NCBI GenBank assembly: GCA_051745085.1
Contig: JBNJDR010000014.1
Location: 1-44,988, forward strand
Length of the DNA: 44,988 nucleotides
Reading direction: 5' to 3'
Origin: Halonatronomonas sp051745085
GTDB lineage: Bacteria > Bacillota > Halanaerobiia > Halanaerobiales > Halarsenatibacteraceae
Shown: one piece after another, positions 23,751 through 32,380 of the stretch
How the letters are laid out: the number at the start of each line of letters is the position of its first letter
Numbering within the stretch: position 1 is the first letter of the stretch
Position numbers and translations under genes: made by a program
The notes under the pieces: model-generated
Databases searched by the model: none
What the model saw: only the letters and a program-made list of their open reading frames with translations
Told to the model about the DNA's origin: nothing

Positions 23751-23794
23751 TAAAAACTAAAACCCCACTGCCGAAATTTCGACAGGAGGGGCTG
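23751..23794 (-). terminator. Terminator of the dpp operon
   Basis: On the minus strand a hairpin forms from 23791-23777 with 23776-23763: CCCC/GGGG outer pairs, an internal loop and a CGAAATTTCG tip, followed by TTTTAGTTTTTA. It ends the dppABC transcript 34 bases after dppC. Confidence 0.72.
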
Positions 23795-23827
23795 TTTAAT
23801 GATATATCTTCAGTTGAAAAAATGCTG

Positions 23828-24712
23828 CTATCTATCCATTTTAGGGTCGAGAGCATCTCGTAACCCATCCCCTAATAAATTAAAGGATAAAACAGTATAA
23901 GCGATTGCCATGCCCGGGAAAAGCGAATACCAGGGGGCCGACCTTAAATACTGCAGGCCATTATTAACCATGGAACCCCAACTGGGCATCGGTTCCTGGG
24001 CTCCTAACCCCAGAAAACTCAAAGAAGCTTCAGCCATTATCGCAGTAGCTATTCCCATAGTAAAAGTAATGATCAATGGAGCCAGACAGTTCGGTAAGAT
24101 ATGCTTGTACATTATCTTAAAATCATTATGACCGATCGCTCTAGCCGCTTCTACATACTCTCTCTCTTTATGCCGCATAAATTCGCTTCGAACAATTCTG
24201 GCAGTTCTAGTCCACCAGATTACACCTAAGGCGATAAAAACATTATACAAGCCAGGTCCTAATGCCACCATTATAGCAATAGTAAATAACAAACTGGGAA
24301 AACTCATGAAGATATCAACTATCCTCATGATGACCATATCAACCTTACCTCCGTAATAACCAGCTAAAGAACCCATCAATGTTCCAATAGTTAAGGATAT
24401 GACTTGAACTATTACCCCTACACTAATCGAGATTCTTGACCCATATATTATTCTGCTCAAAAGATCTCGCCCATAATAATCTGTTCCTAGAAGATGGGTG
24501 CTTGAAGGCGTTTCTAAAACTGAAAGCAGATTTATTTCATTAGGAGGATAAGGAGCAAACACTGGTGCAAATATAGCAACTATAATAAAAGCTGCCGCCA
24601 TAATTAAGCCCAGCATAGCCGCTTTATTTCTTTTTAATCTGCGCCAGGAATCGTACCATAAACCATGTTTTCTCGTCTTTTTTGTTAATTCTAATTCACT
24701 TCTATTATCCAT
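23828..24712 (-). CDS. dppC: Peptide ABC transporter permease (DppC/OppC type)
   Basis: A 294-residue inner-membrane permease with an N-terminal cytoplasmic lead, OppC_N helix (about 35-55) and five further helices. The EAA loop that docks the ATPase is EYVEAARAIGHNDFKIMYKHILPN. GTDYYGRDLLSRIIYGSRIS is the OppC signature. It is 17 bp after dppB and is the last gene of the operon; no ATP-binding subunit follows before the terminator. Confidence 0.94.
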   Translation of the reverse strand: MDNRSELELTKKTRKHGLWYDSWRRLKRNKAAMLGLIMAAAFIIVAIFAPVFAPYPPNEINLLSVLETPSSTHLLGTDYYGRDLLSRIIYGSRISISVGVIVQVISLTIGTLMGSLAGYYGGKVDMVIMRIVDIFMSFPSLLFTIAIMVALGPGLYNVFIALGVIWWTRTARIVRSEFMRHKEREYVEAARAIGHNDFKIMYKHILPNCLAPLIITFTMGIATAIMAEASLSFLGLGAQEPMPSWGSMVNNGLQYLRSAPWYSLFPGMAIAYTVLSFNLLGDGLRDALDPKMDR

Positions 24713-24729
24713 GAAATTTATCCTCCTTT

Positions 24730-25656
24730 TTAATCATATTTGATTCTTGGATCAAGGGCTATATAGATGATATCTACAATTAAATTGAAAAATACGAATA
24801 TAACTGATCCCACCAATACTGAGCCGGCTATAACCTGGAAATCCCTTTTTTGAATTGCCGTAACTACATACCGGCCGAAGCCCGGCCAGGCGAAGATACT
24901 CTCTGTCAGGACTGAACCATTCAAGTAAGAAGCTAAACTCATCCCTAATACAGTTACTACAGGGATCATTACATTTTTCAGAGCATGTTTAAGTATAACA
25001 ACCTTTTCTGTAATACCTTTTGCTCTGGCGGTTCTAATGTAATCCTCTCTTATGACCTCAAGCATTACTGATCGGGTATACCTGGCCAGAAATGCTGCAG
25101 ACCTACTACCTAGAGTAATAGCTGGCAAAATTAAATATTTAATACCACCATCACCCATCCCGGAAATAGGAAACCAGCCTAAAGTCATCGCGAAGATCAA
25201 TATCAAAACCGTCCCAAACCAAAATACAGGCGTAGAAATAAATATGAGAGCAAATGTCATAGCAAAATGATCAATCCATGTATTTTGAAAAACCGCAGAA
25301 ACGATCCCAATAGAAATACCCATTATTGTTGCCACCACTATCGCTGTAAAAGCCAGGCGGGCCGTATTCGGCAGCCGCTGTTTAAGCGCTTCCGTAACAG
25401 GAATATTAGTCATATACGATACTCCTAAATCCCCGCGCAGGGTTCGGGTTATGTATCCGGTAAACTGAATATACCAGGGCTCATCTAACCTTAATTGACT
25501 CCTCATTCTATTTATGCTATCTTCATTAGCATGCTGTCCTAACATGGTCAAAACTGGATCTCCCGGCACGATGAACATTAAAAAGAACGTTATAATCATA
25601 ACCCCCAGTAAAACCGGGATTATTAAAAGAAATCTTCGTACAATATATTGAAACAT
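24730..25656 (-). CDS. dppB: Peptide ABC transporter permease (DppB/OppB type)
   Basis: A 308-residue permease with six helices. It opens MFQYIVRRFLLIIPVLLGV and has IVPGDPVLTMLG, the usual OppB N-terminus. The EAA loop is EDYIRTARAKGITEKVVILKHALKN, and the C-terminus ends in D-P-R-I-K-Y-D. The second of two close ATGs is chosen because AGGAGG lies nine bases before it and only three before the first. It pairs with dppC to form the channel for peptides. Confidence 0.93.
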   Translation of the reverse strand: MFQYIVRRFLLIIPVLLGVMIITFFLMFIVPGDPVLTMLGQHANEDSINRMRSQLRLDEPWYIQFTGYITRTLRGDLGVSYMTNIPVTEALKQRLPNTARLAFTAIVVATIMGISIGIVSAVFQNTWIDHFAMTFALIFISTPVFWFGTVLILIFAMTLGWFPISGMGDGGIKYLILPAITLGSRSAAFLARYTRSVMLEVIREDYIRTARAKGITEKVVILKHALKNVMIPVVTVLGMSLASYLNGSVLTESIFAWPGFGRYVVTAIQKRDFQVIAGSVLVGSVIFVFFNLIVDIIYIALDPRIKYD

Positions 25657-25687
25657 TAGCATTTACCTCCTGAGAGATAGTAATAGT

Positions 25688-25714
25688 TATCCGGTGCGCC
25701 TGGCGCACCGGATA
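25688..25714. promoter_or_regulatory. 12-bp perfect hairpin between dppA and dppB
   Basis: 25688-25699 pairs perfectly with 25703-25714 around a three-base loop, within the 67-bp dppA-dppB gap. On the minus strand, the coding direction, no T-run follows. It therefore suits an mRNA-stabilising or partial-termination element that keeps the binding protein in excess over the permeases. Confidence 0.7.
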
Positions 25715-25723
25715 TTTTAATTT

Positions 25724-27289
25724 CTACTTCATGCTTTCATCTATCCACCAGGTTGTTAACTTATCAGCATGATACATCTGATGGTGTAATTCTCCATTAA
25801 CCCAGGGCTGCTTGATGGTGGAAGAACTGGTATGATATAACCATACATATGGATCTCCATTTTCATCTACCAGATCGATTAATCTTTCTGAGATTTCAAC
25901 GCGGGCCTCTACACTAGTAGTTCTACCCATTTCCTGTAACATTTCATCTACAACTACGTTTTTATAGTTAATTCTACTGCCATCGCTGGCATAAAGAGCC
26001 TGCAGGAAGTTATAAGGATCTGCATAATCGGCCCACCAGGACAGATAATAAGAAGGAGCATTACCCTGTCTAACCGTATCAAAGAATACGCTCCAATCAT
26101 TTTTAACTAATTCCACGTCAATTCCAACCTCTGTAAGCATAGCCTGCACTACGCCACCTGCCCGAACTGGATTGGTGCCTGAACTTACCCATAACTCTAA
26201 TTCAAATCCATCAGGATACCCGGCTTCTGCCAGAAGTTCTCTTGCTCTATCGGGATCATACTTGAACTCGGAGTTCGGAGAACCTCCATCCATCCCCTCT
26301 GGAATAGCATCTTTTGCGGGGACATAATGGGAAAAGAGAGCTTCTGTAATCATTTCACTATCTATAGCATAATCGATAGCTTCCCTAACCAGGGGATCAT
26401 CAAGCGGCTCGAAATCCTGATTTAAGGCGATATAATAACTGGAAAGCTCCGCCATACTATGGGTATAAGATTCCCATTCTTCATCGTTCAGCCATCTTTC
26501 TCTTTCTTCCACTGGTATCCCGGTATAATCTAAATTACCTGCTTCAAACTCAGCTATGTCAGTTAACGGCTGGGGAATGACCCGGTAAACTACTTCATCT
26601 ACGTATGGTCTGCCGTCGAAATAATCTTCATTCGCAGATAATACCAATTCATCATCGTGATCCCAGGATTCAAAAACCCAGGGACCGGTACCGACTGGAT
26701 TCTGACTAAACTGATCTCCGTGTTCTGCCACTACTTCTTCAGGAACGATAAACCCATAAGGAAGGGTCAGGTGGGTAACAAAGAGACCAAAGGGATAATC
26801 TAGCTCAAATTGAACGGTATAATCATCCAGAACTGTTACACCTTCCAGGCCTTCAGTTTCACCATCTAAAGCCGCATCTGTTCCTTTGATCATACTATAA
26901 ACCCAGGTACCCGGAGAGGCTACTTCTGGATCATATAAACGATCAAATGTATACTTAACATCATGAGCGGTTAGCTCTCTACCATTATGAAACTCTACAC
27001 CTTCACGAAGCTTGAAAACAAAGGTTTGATTTTCATTGGAGGCTTCCCATGATTCTGCTAGCGAATTAACTATATCATTCGAATAATAATCAAATCTTAC
27101 TAACCCATCGAAAATTTTGGAAGCCATATCACCTGCATCAAAGCCTGAAGCATAAGCAGGGTCTAAAGTATCCCAGTTAGTATCGTTACTTAGTCTTAAA
27201 GTTCCACCGTACTGAGGATCTGCCGCCATAACACCGGTAGTAACAAATAATGTCAATGCCAATACTATAATACTAATTTTCTTTAACAT
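25724..27289 (-). CDS. dppA: Periplasmic peptide-binding protein of the ABC importer (SBP_bac_5 family)
   Basis: A 521-residue solute-binding protein. The signal peptide (about 1-24) ends VMA before ADPQYGGTLR and has no lipobox cysteine, so the protein should be free in a periplasm rather than a lipoprotein. The family blocks FKLREGVEFHNGRELTAHDV, NPVGTGPWVFESWD and the C-terminal LSWWADYADPYNFL are present. The mature chain is rich in Asp and Glu. The ATG used follows AAGGGGAGAA; an ATG seven codons earlier overlaps this site. It follows the deacylase gene by 136 bp and heads dppABC. The peptide specificity is inferred to be murein peptides from the neighbours. Confidence 0.93.
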   Translation of the reverse strand: MLKKISIIVLALTLFVTTGVMAADPQYGGTLRLSNDTNWDTLDPAYASGFDAGDMASKIFDGLVRFDYYSNDIVNSLAESWEASNENQTFVFKLREGVEFHNGRELTAHDVKYTFDRLYDPEVASPGTWVYSMIKGTDAALDGETEGLEGVTVLDDYTVQFELDYPFGLFVTHLTLPYGFIVPEEVVAEHGDQFSQNPVGTGPWVFESWDHDDELVLSANEDYFDGRPYVDEVVYRVIPQPLTDIAEFEAGNLDYTGIPVEERERWLNDEEWESYTHSMAELSSYYIALNQDFEPLDDPLVREAIDYAIDSEMITEALFSHYVPAKDAIPEGMDGGSPNSEFKYDPDRARELLAEAGYPDGFELELWVSSGTNPVRAGGVVQAMLTEVGIDVELVKNDWSVFFDTVRQGNAPSYYLSWWADYADPYNFLQALYASDGSRINYKNVVVDEMLQEMGRTTSVEARVEISERLIDLVDENGDPYVWLYHTSSSTIKQPWVNGELHHQMYHADKLTTWWIDESMK

Positions 27290-27425
27290 TAAATAATTCT
27301 CCCCTTTCAATAATTGCTCTTATACTTACTCTACTTCTCGACTCTGATTCCTCCAGCCCAACACTTATCTCCTTCTAGATTAATCGCCTCCCTTCATAAA
27401 CAATCATGAATATATTTCTCTATAT

Positions 27426-29021
27426 CTACCTTCTCAATAGCACTCCTGGCGAAGCGCCAGAATCTTTTCCTTTGCGAATCACAGATTCTCCTGCCACCCA
27501 GACCTCTTCGATGCCTGCTGGATATTGGAAAGGATTCTGATATGTTGCCTTGTCAATTATATTTTCGGGATCAAAAAGTAAAAGATCAGCTATCAAGCCA
27601 GGCTTGATTAATCCCCTATCGGTCAAGCCGAAACGAGCAGCAGTCTGTCCGGTCATCTTACTTACAGCCACTTCCAGACTTAAAACTTGCTTTTCTCTAA
27701 CATAACGACCCAATACTCGAGGGAAAGTTCCAAAGCTTCTCGGGTGGGGCCGCCCTGAAGCTAATATCCCCTCTACCGCCAGAGAACTACCATCTGAACC
27801 GATCATACTAAAGGGACTCTGTAAAACAGATATGAGGTCTTCTTCACGCATAGCAAAACCAATCATGCCTGCTCGCAGATCCTGTTCGTCCAGAAGTTTA
27901 AGTAAAGCTTCTGGCACCGGCATTCCCCACTCTTCACCTAATTCTGCTAAAGAAATCCCCTCGTAGTCAGGGTGATTACCCCCGGGAAGTTCTGAAATGA
28001 GGATGGATTCCCATCCCCTACTTTCTCCTACTCCCCTTAGATATTTTAATATCTTATCTCGGCTCTCCCCTCCTCTAATTCTTTCCAGGAGAGCTTCTCT
28101 CCCCCCCGCATGAGCCCAATCAGGCAGCAGGGATGAGAGATTAGTGTTAGTGGCTAAGTACGGATATAAATCGCAGGTTACATCAACCCCTCTATCTCTA
28201 GCAACTTTCATCATCTCCAGACTCCCATTAACCAGACCCCAGCACTCCGGGTCACAAACCTTATGATGAGAAATATGAACGGGTATGCCCGACTCAGCTC
28301 CGATTTGAATCGCTTCCTGCACCGCTGAAACGAGATCACAACCTTCATCCCTGAGATGGGTGGTATAAATACCACCATAATCGGCTGCAGTTTTCGCTAA
28401 AGCAATCAATTCTTCAACGTTCCCATACGCAGAAGGCGGATAGATCAACCCTGAAGAAAATCCCCGGGCTCCAGCCTCCATCGCTTCTGATAGTATGTTC
28501 TTTGCTTCAGTTAACTCCCCGGGAGTCAATTGTCGATCTTGATAACCAGCAACCGCCTTTCTGATCGCTCCATGGCCTATCAGCGGCACTATATTTACAG
28601 CCGTAGGGTTTGCTTCCAGTACTTCCAAAAATTCAGGATATTCATCCCAGCTTAAAGCAAGCTCAAAATCTACCAGATCTTCAAGCAGCATATCCCGGCC
28701 AGCTTCTCTAATAGGCGCAGGAGAGGAGCCACAATTACCGATCACTTCTGTAGTTACACCCTGCTGAATTTTGCTGGCTGCCCGACCTGAGGCCAGTAAA
28801 TTAAGATCAGAATGGGTGTGAGCGTCAATCAAACCAGGTGCTAGAACTAAACCTTCTCCTTCTACGACCCGAGAAAAGTCAATTCTTTCTTCTCTATTTT
28901 TGCTTAATTCACCTGGAATTATCGATTCTATCAAATTTCCTGCCACAGTCAGGCTCCCCTTAAAAGCAGATAAGCCTGTGCCGTCTATAATTGTTACATT
29001 TTTTATCAAAAGATCTACCAT
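27426..29021 (-). CDS. N-acyl-D-amino-acid deacylase / D-aminoacylase
   Basis: A 531-residue amidohydrolase-superfamily enzyme that removes acyl groups from D-amino acids. The zinc motif is His68-x-His70 (DAHTHSD) with Cys97 (IGNCG), the cysteine ligand typical of D-aminoacylases. TTHLRDEG and VHISHHK supply further histidines, and SMIGSDGSSL the late aspartate. The closing ADLLLFDPENI is the usual beta-sandwich return. It is 13 bp after the epimerase gene. In this operon it may act on D-Glu or D-Ala containing peptides, for example as a D-amino-acid dipeptidase, but specificity cannot be read from the sequence. Confidence 0.9.
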   Translation of the reverse strand: MVDLLIKNVTIIDGTGLSAFKGSLTVAGNLIESIIPGELSKNREERIDFSRVVEGEGLVLAPGLIDAHTHSDLNLLASGRAASKIQQGVTTEVIGNCGSSPAPIREAGRDMLLEDLVDFELALSWDEYPEFLEVLEANPTAVNIVPLIGHGAIRKAVAGYQDRQLTPGELTEAKNILSEAMEAGARGFSSGLIYPPSAYGNVEELIALAKTAADYGGIYTTHLRDEGCDLVSAVQEAIQIGAESGIPVHISHHKVCDPECWGLVNGSLEMMKVARDRGVDVTCDLYPYLATNTNLSSLLPDWAHAGGREALLERIRGGESRDKILKYLRGVGESRGWESILISELPGGNHPDYEGISLAELGEEWGMPVPEALLKLLDEQDLRAGMIGFAMREEDLISVLQSPFSMIGSDGSSLAVEGILASGRPHPRSFGTFPRVLGRYVREKQVLSLEVAVSKMTGQTAARFGLTDRGLIKPGLIADLLLFDPENIIDKATYQNPFQYPAGIEEVWVAGESVIRKGKDSGASPGVLLRR

Positions 29022-29034
29022 TTAACCTTCACCC

Positions 29035-30135
29035 TTATTCCCAGATATTTTTGATCTCTTTTAAACCATTAATTTTAGTAATACCAAGTCCAGCTGCGTC
29101 CGCATTGAACAGCTTATTGATTTGATAATGTATTCCACCACTTACTCCATCTTCACCGATTAAGAAGGGGGCATCCAAATCAAGTCTGGTAATATTTTCA
29201 GAAGCTGATGCTACAGCTGCAGCAGCAGAAACTGATATCCTACTTTCCAGCATACTCCCTAACATACATTCTACCCCATAATTGCGGGCAAGAGAAGCAA
29301 TTTCTAAAGCGGTAGAAATACCCCCTGTTTTCATCAACTTAATATTTAAATAGTCACATGCTTGCATTTCCAACAACTTTAGCCCATCCTGTAGAGAAAA
29401 TAAACTTTCATCTGCCATTATCGGAATTTCTACATTATCCTTAACCTGTTTTAACCCTTTGAAATCCCTGGCTGCTACTGGCTGTTCAACCAGTTCGATG
29501 TTAAGTCCTGCCTCGGCAAATGCCTCGATGGTCTGAATAGCCTCATAAGTCGTCCAGCCCTGATTAGCATCAAGGCGCAGGGCTACTCCTTGTCCCACAG
29601 CCTCCCGGACTGCTTTAACCCTGGCTAAATCTACTTCTGGCCCTACCCCAACCTTCAACTTTAGAGTTTGAAATCCTGCTTCAACCGCTTTTGTGGCTGC
29701 TGCTGCCATCACCCGGGGGGTATCTACGCTGATAGTCAAATCAGTAATTAGATCTTTTTTACGCCCTCCTAGATATCTATACAGCGGGAGATCCTGTATC
29801 TTACTATTTAAATCATAAAGAGCAATCTCAGCAGCTGCCTTTGCGCTTGTATTATGTACCGCAGCTCCTTGAATGTTCTGCAGAAGGTAATTTAAATCAA
29901 GACAGTTCTGATCTTTTAACTTAGGCCAGATCTGATCGCGCAGGGTGCTGGCAATACCCGGAATATTATCACCGGTAATCACTTCTGTAGGCGGGGCAGC
30001 GCCAAATCCAATAACTGAATCGGTCTGCAGTTCAAACACCAACTCTTTAGCCGTATTAACAGTTCTTAAAGCAGTTTTGAAGGGATTGGCTAGAGGTATT
30101 TCTCGATAATATAATTTATAGCCGATTATTTTCAT
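29035..30135 (-). CDS. Dipeptide epimerase, L-Ala-D/L-Glu type (enolase superfamily)
   Basis: A 366-residue enolase-superfamily enzyme. The catalytic lysines are Lys159-x-Lys161 (TLKLKVG) and Lys266 (LNIKLMKTGG). Metal ligands are Asp189 (RLDANQGW), Glu217 (LVEQPV) and Asp242 (ADES). The LDLD at 318-321 is the Asp-x-Asp that binds the dipeptide amino group in L-Ala-D/L-Glu epimerases such as YkfB and YcjG. It would convert L-Ala-D-Glu from murein to L-Ala-L-Glu. The TAA of the hydrolase gene abuts its ATG. Confidence 0.92.
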   Translation of the reverse strand: MKIIGYKLYYREIPLANPFKTALRTVNTAKELVFELQTDSVIGFGAAPPTEVITGDNIPGIASTLRDQIWPKLKDQNCLDLNYLLQNIQGAAVHNTSAKAAAEIALYDLNSKIQDLPLYRYLGGRKKDLITDLTISVDTPRVMAAAATKAVEAGFQTLKLKVGVGPEVDLARVKAVREAVGQGVALRLDANQGWTTYEAIQTIEAFAEAGLNIELVEQPVAARDFKGLKQVKDNVEIPIMADESLFSLQDGLKLLEMQACDYLNIKLMKTGGISTALEIASLARNYGVECMLGSMLESRISVSAAAAVASASENITRLDLDAPFLIGEDGVSGGIHYQINKLFNADAAGLGITKINGLKEIKNIWE

Positions 30136-30960
30136 TTATTTATCAAACCTTTCCTCCTGAGATTCAGATTTTAAATACTGACCAATCATTCTGCCTATTT
30201 TAGCATGAAGAAGCCGGCCCTCGCCTGGATCTGGTAAGTGTTGAAACATTGTAACCGCAAGCAGCGGTTCAGAAGTTAAAAATAAAGATGCATCATGTTG
30301 GATGCCAGGGAGTTCCCCTGTTTTACTGGCTATCATATCCCAATCAATATCCGTTAGATAAGACAACTTGTCCCGAAACTGCTGCCGGCAGAGGATATCT
30401 CTTGCCTGAGTTCTCTTATTCTCACTTAATGGGCCCATATCTGAATCATTTTTTACCGGTGCAGCAAAGCTCAACAGCCGAGCCATCTCTCTAGCGGTCG
30501 TAGTGTTTTCTCGCCCTGCTTTTCGGGCCTGGGTGTCCATCATTAATCTCTGCAATCTCGTTTCGGAAAAATTATATTCCTTCAAGAATGAATTAACAGC
30601 TTCTATACCCAGATAATTTATTACCAAATTAGTAGCCGTATTATCACTGAGAGTTATCATCAGTTCAGCCAAATCAAGTAAGTTCAAAGAAGGCCGGGAG
30701 GATAATCTTGATAAAATTCCAGAGCCCCCCACTGCTGCTGCTTCGCCATAGCTAATCTGCTCAGCTAAATTATATTTTCCCTTATCTACTCCTGTAAATA
30801 AAGTATACAATATGGGAACCTTGATCAAACTAGCTGCCGGCATAACCTCATCTTCATTGTAGACAAAAACTCTTTCTCGAGTTATATCTTCTATATAACA
30901 ACTGAATTTACCAGGTTTATCCTGTAACAGCCCCATTATTTGCTCAGCTAATTTTTCCAT
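30136..30960 (-). CDS. Class A beta-lactamase-fold serine hydrolase without signal peptide
   Basis: A 274-residue protein with all class A motifs: Ser44-x-x-Lys47 (AASLIK), SDN at 105-107, an omega-loop region around RENTTTARE, and KTG at 213-215. There is no signal peptide, so it should stay in the cytoplasm, where a beta-lactamase would have no use. Placed between the endopeptidase and the dipeptide epimerase, a peptidase or esterase role on imported murein peptides is a better guess. The ATG is used because GGGGG lies eight bases upstream; the upstream GTG falls inside that site. Confidence 0.85.
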   Translation of the reverse strand: MEKLAEQIMGLLQDKPGKFSCYIEDITRERVFVYNEDEVMPAASLIKVPILYTLFTGVDKGKYNLAEQISYGEAAAVGGSGILSRLSSRPSLNLLDLAELMITLSDNTATNLVINYLGIEAVNSFLKEYNFSETRLQRLMMDTQARKAGRENTTTAREMARLLSFAAPVKNDSDMGPLSENKRTQARDILCRQQFRDKLSYLTDIDWDMIASKTGELPGIQHDASLFLTSEPLLAVTMFQHLPDPGEGRLLHAKIGRMIGQYLKSESQEERFDK

Positions 30961-30994
30961 TCCTCTCACCCCCTGATTAAATCTATATCTCTAA

Positions 30995-32356
30995 TTAAAT
31001 CCGATAAAATTTACGCCCACAGGTTAAAGCTTCAAGGTAAGTTTTATTCTTATGCATTAGATGAGTTTCCAGTTCCATCACGAAAACACTGTGAACGGTT
31101 ATCGGTTTGATCTCTTCGTTTTGGAACAGTCCGTACCCAGCACCTGCGTGGATCACATAATTACCACCATCTACTTCCCCCAGATAAACCATGACATGTC
31201 CAGGTAGGTAAAGCGGATCCCCTGGTTCGATCGCCTGAAGCTGGCGCAGCCTCTCTTCTCGACCGCCAGAGAACTCGATGATCTCACCAGCAGCTCCCTC
31301 TTCCTGAGGTCTCCCCGCATCTCGGGGAAGTAACATCCCTGCCTGGCGGTAGATGTCAAAAACAAGGCGGGAACAATCGCGCCGGTGAAACAGCCCTCCC
31401 CAGCCGTATCTTTCACCTAAAGATTTAAAAGCAGCGGTTAACAAAGACCTCCTGGTTAGGTGAGAATACCCGGTTTGGACTGACGCCGAACCAGCTATTA
31501 AAGCAGGAGAAAATTCAAGTTTTTGCGTATCCGGATCAGCAGTTGGAACTCTCACTACATAACAGCCTGTGGGAGCCTGTCCGTGCCTGGATCCTTCCGG
31601 CAGCTCAGCAGGAACTTCAGGGTCAGCAGCCAGAGGCAGACTATCTCCCTGTTGTAAAAATAATCCACCGATCTCAGGCCGAAACGGATTAGGTTCTGTT
31701 TCCAGATGACTCCCAGTTACCACCAGGCGGGGCTGAGCTTTCAGATAAGAAATAACTTCTTCCCTCGTGGAAGCGAGAGCAAGTTGATTTCTCTGGACCC
31801 AGCCCGAATAAATTTCACTCTGAACGAATGCCCAATTTTGAGATTTATCTATATGCCATATCTGGACAGGACTGGCAGCAGGCAAAGCTGTCAACTGAAA
31901 AAGATCTACATCTATTGACTCCGGGGAGCGGGCCGCTATATCTGTGGTCGGGAAAGCCCGGATTGAAACTCTAGCAGTAGTGAGAGCGGGGGTACCTGAT
32001 ACTACATCTGGAATTAAATCAAGATTTAGATTATCAATGATTTGTTTTCGCCAAACCTTAGGATGAGGGCTGCCCTCCTGGGCATATAATTGACCCTGGG
32101 GAAATTGAGCAGGCAGAGAATAACCTGCCATTAAACCTTTTACTTCTTTCTGAGTTAATTCTTTTCGCATATAAACAAAAGGAGTATATTCACGAGCTAA
32201 TTCTAGCCGTTCCATCCTCCCGTAAGTCCTCTCTTGATATGCTTCTATCGCATCGGCATCCAATAAAATTTTATCAGCATTTATTCCAGCCTGGTTCAGC
32301 CAAAATTCAACGTCTAACATTTCAGCAGTAACGCGTGGTGGTAAATAAGAATACAA
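30995..32356 (-). CDS. SH3 / NlpC-P60 murein peptide endopeptidase (YkfC-like)
   Basis: A 453-residue cysteine peptidase. An N-terminal helical region (1-120) precedes two SH3-like domains (about 125-195 and 205-290). The C-terminal NlpC/P60 domain has Cys328 (RRDCSRLVFDIYR), His387 (LPGHVMVYLG) and a third polar position at His403 (VIHAGAGYG). This layout matches gamma-D-glutamyl-L-diamino acid endopeptidases (YkfC, dipeptidyl peptidase VI), which cut murein peptides with a free N-terminal L-Ala between D-Glu and diaminopimelate. No signal peptide, so it acts on imported peptides. TTG start after AAGGGGG, 24 bp after lysA. Confidence 0.9.
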   Translation of the reverse strand: MYSYLPPRVTAEMLDVEFWLNQAGINADKILLDADAIEAYQERTYGRMERLELAREYTPFVYMRKELTQKEVKGLMAGYSLPAQFPQGQLYAQEGSPHPKVWRKQIIDNLNLDLIPDVVSGTPALTTARVSIRAFPTTDIAARSPESIDVDLFQLTALPAASPVQIWHIDKSQNWAFVQSEIYSGWVQRNQLALASTREEVISYLKAQPRLVVTGSHLETEPNPFRPEIGGLFLQQGDSLPLAADPEVPAELPEGSRHGQAPTGCYVVRVPTADPDTQKLEFSPALIAGSASVQTGYSHLTRRSLLTAAFKSLGERYGWGGLFHRRDCSRLVFDIYRQAGMLLPRDAGRPQEEGAAGEIIEFSGGREERLRQLQAIEPGDPLYLPGHVMVYLGEVDGGNYVIHAGAGYGLFQNEEIKPITVHSVFVMELETHLMHKNKTYLEALTCGRKFYRI

Positions 32357-32380
32357 CTTATTAGCCCCCTTTCCGGAAAT

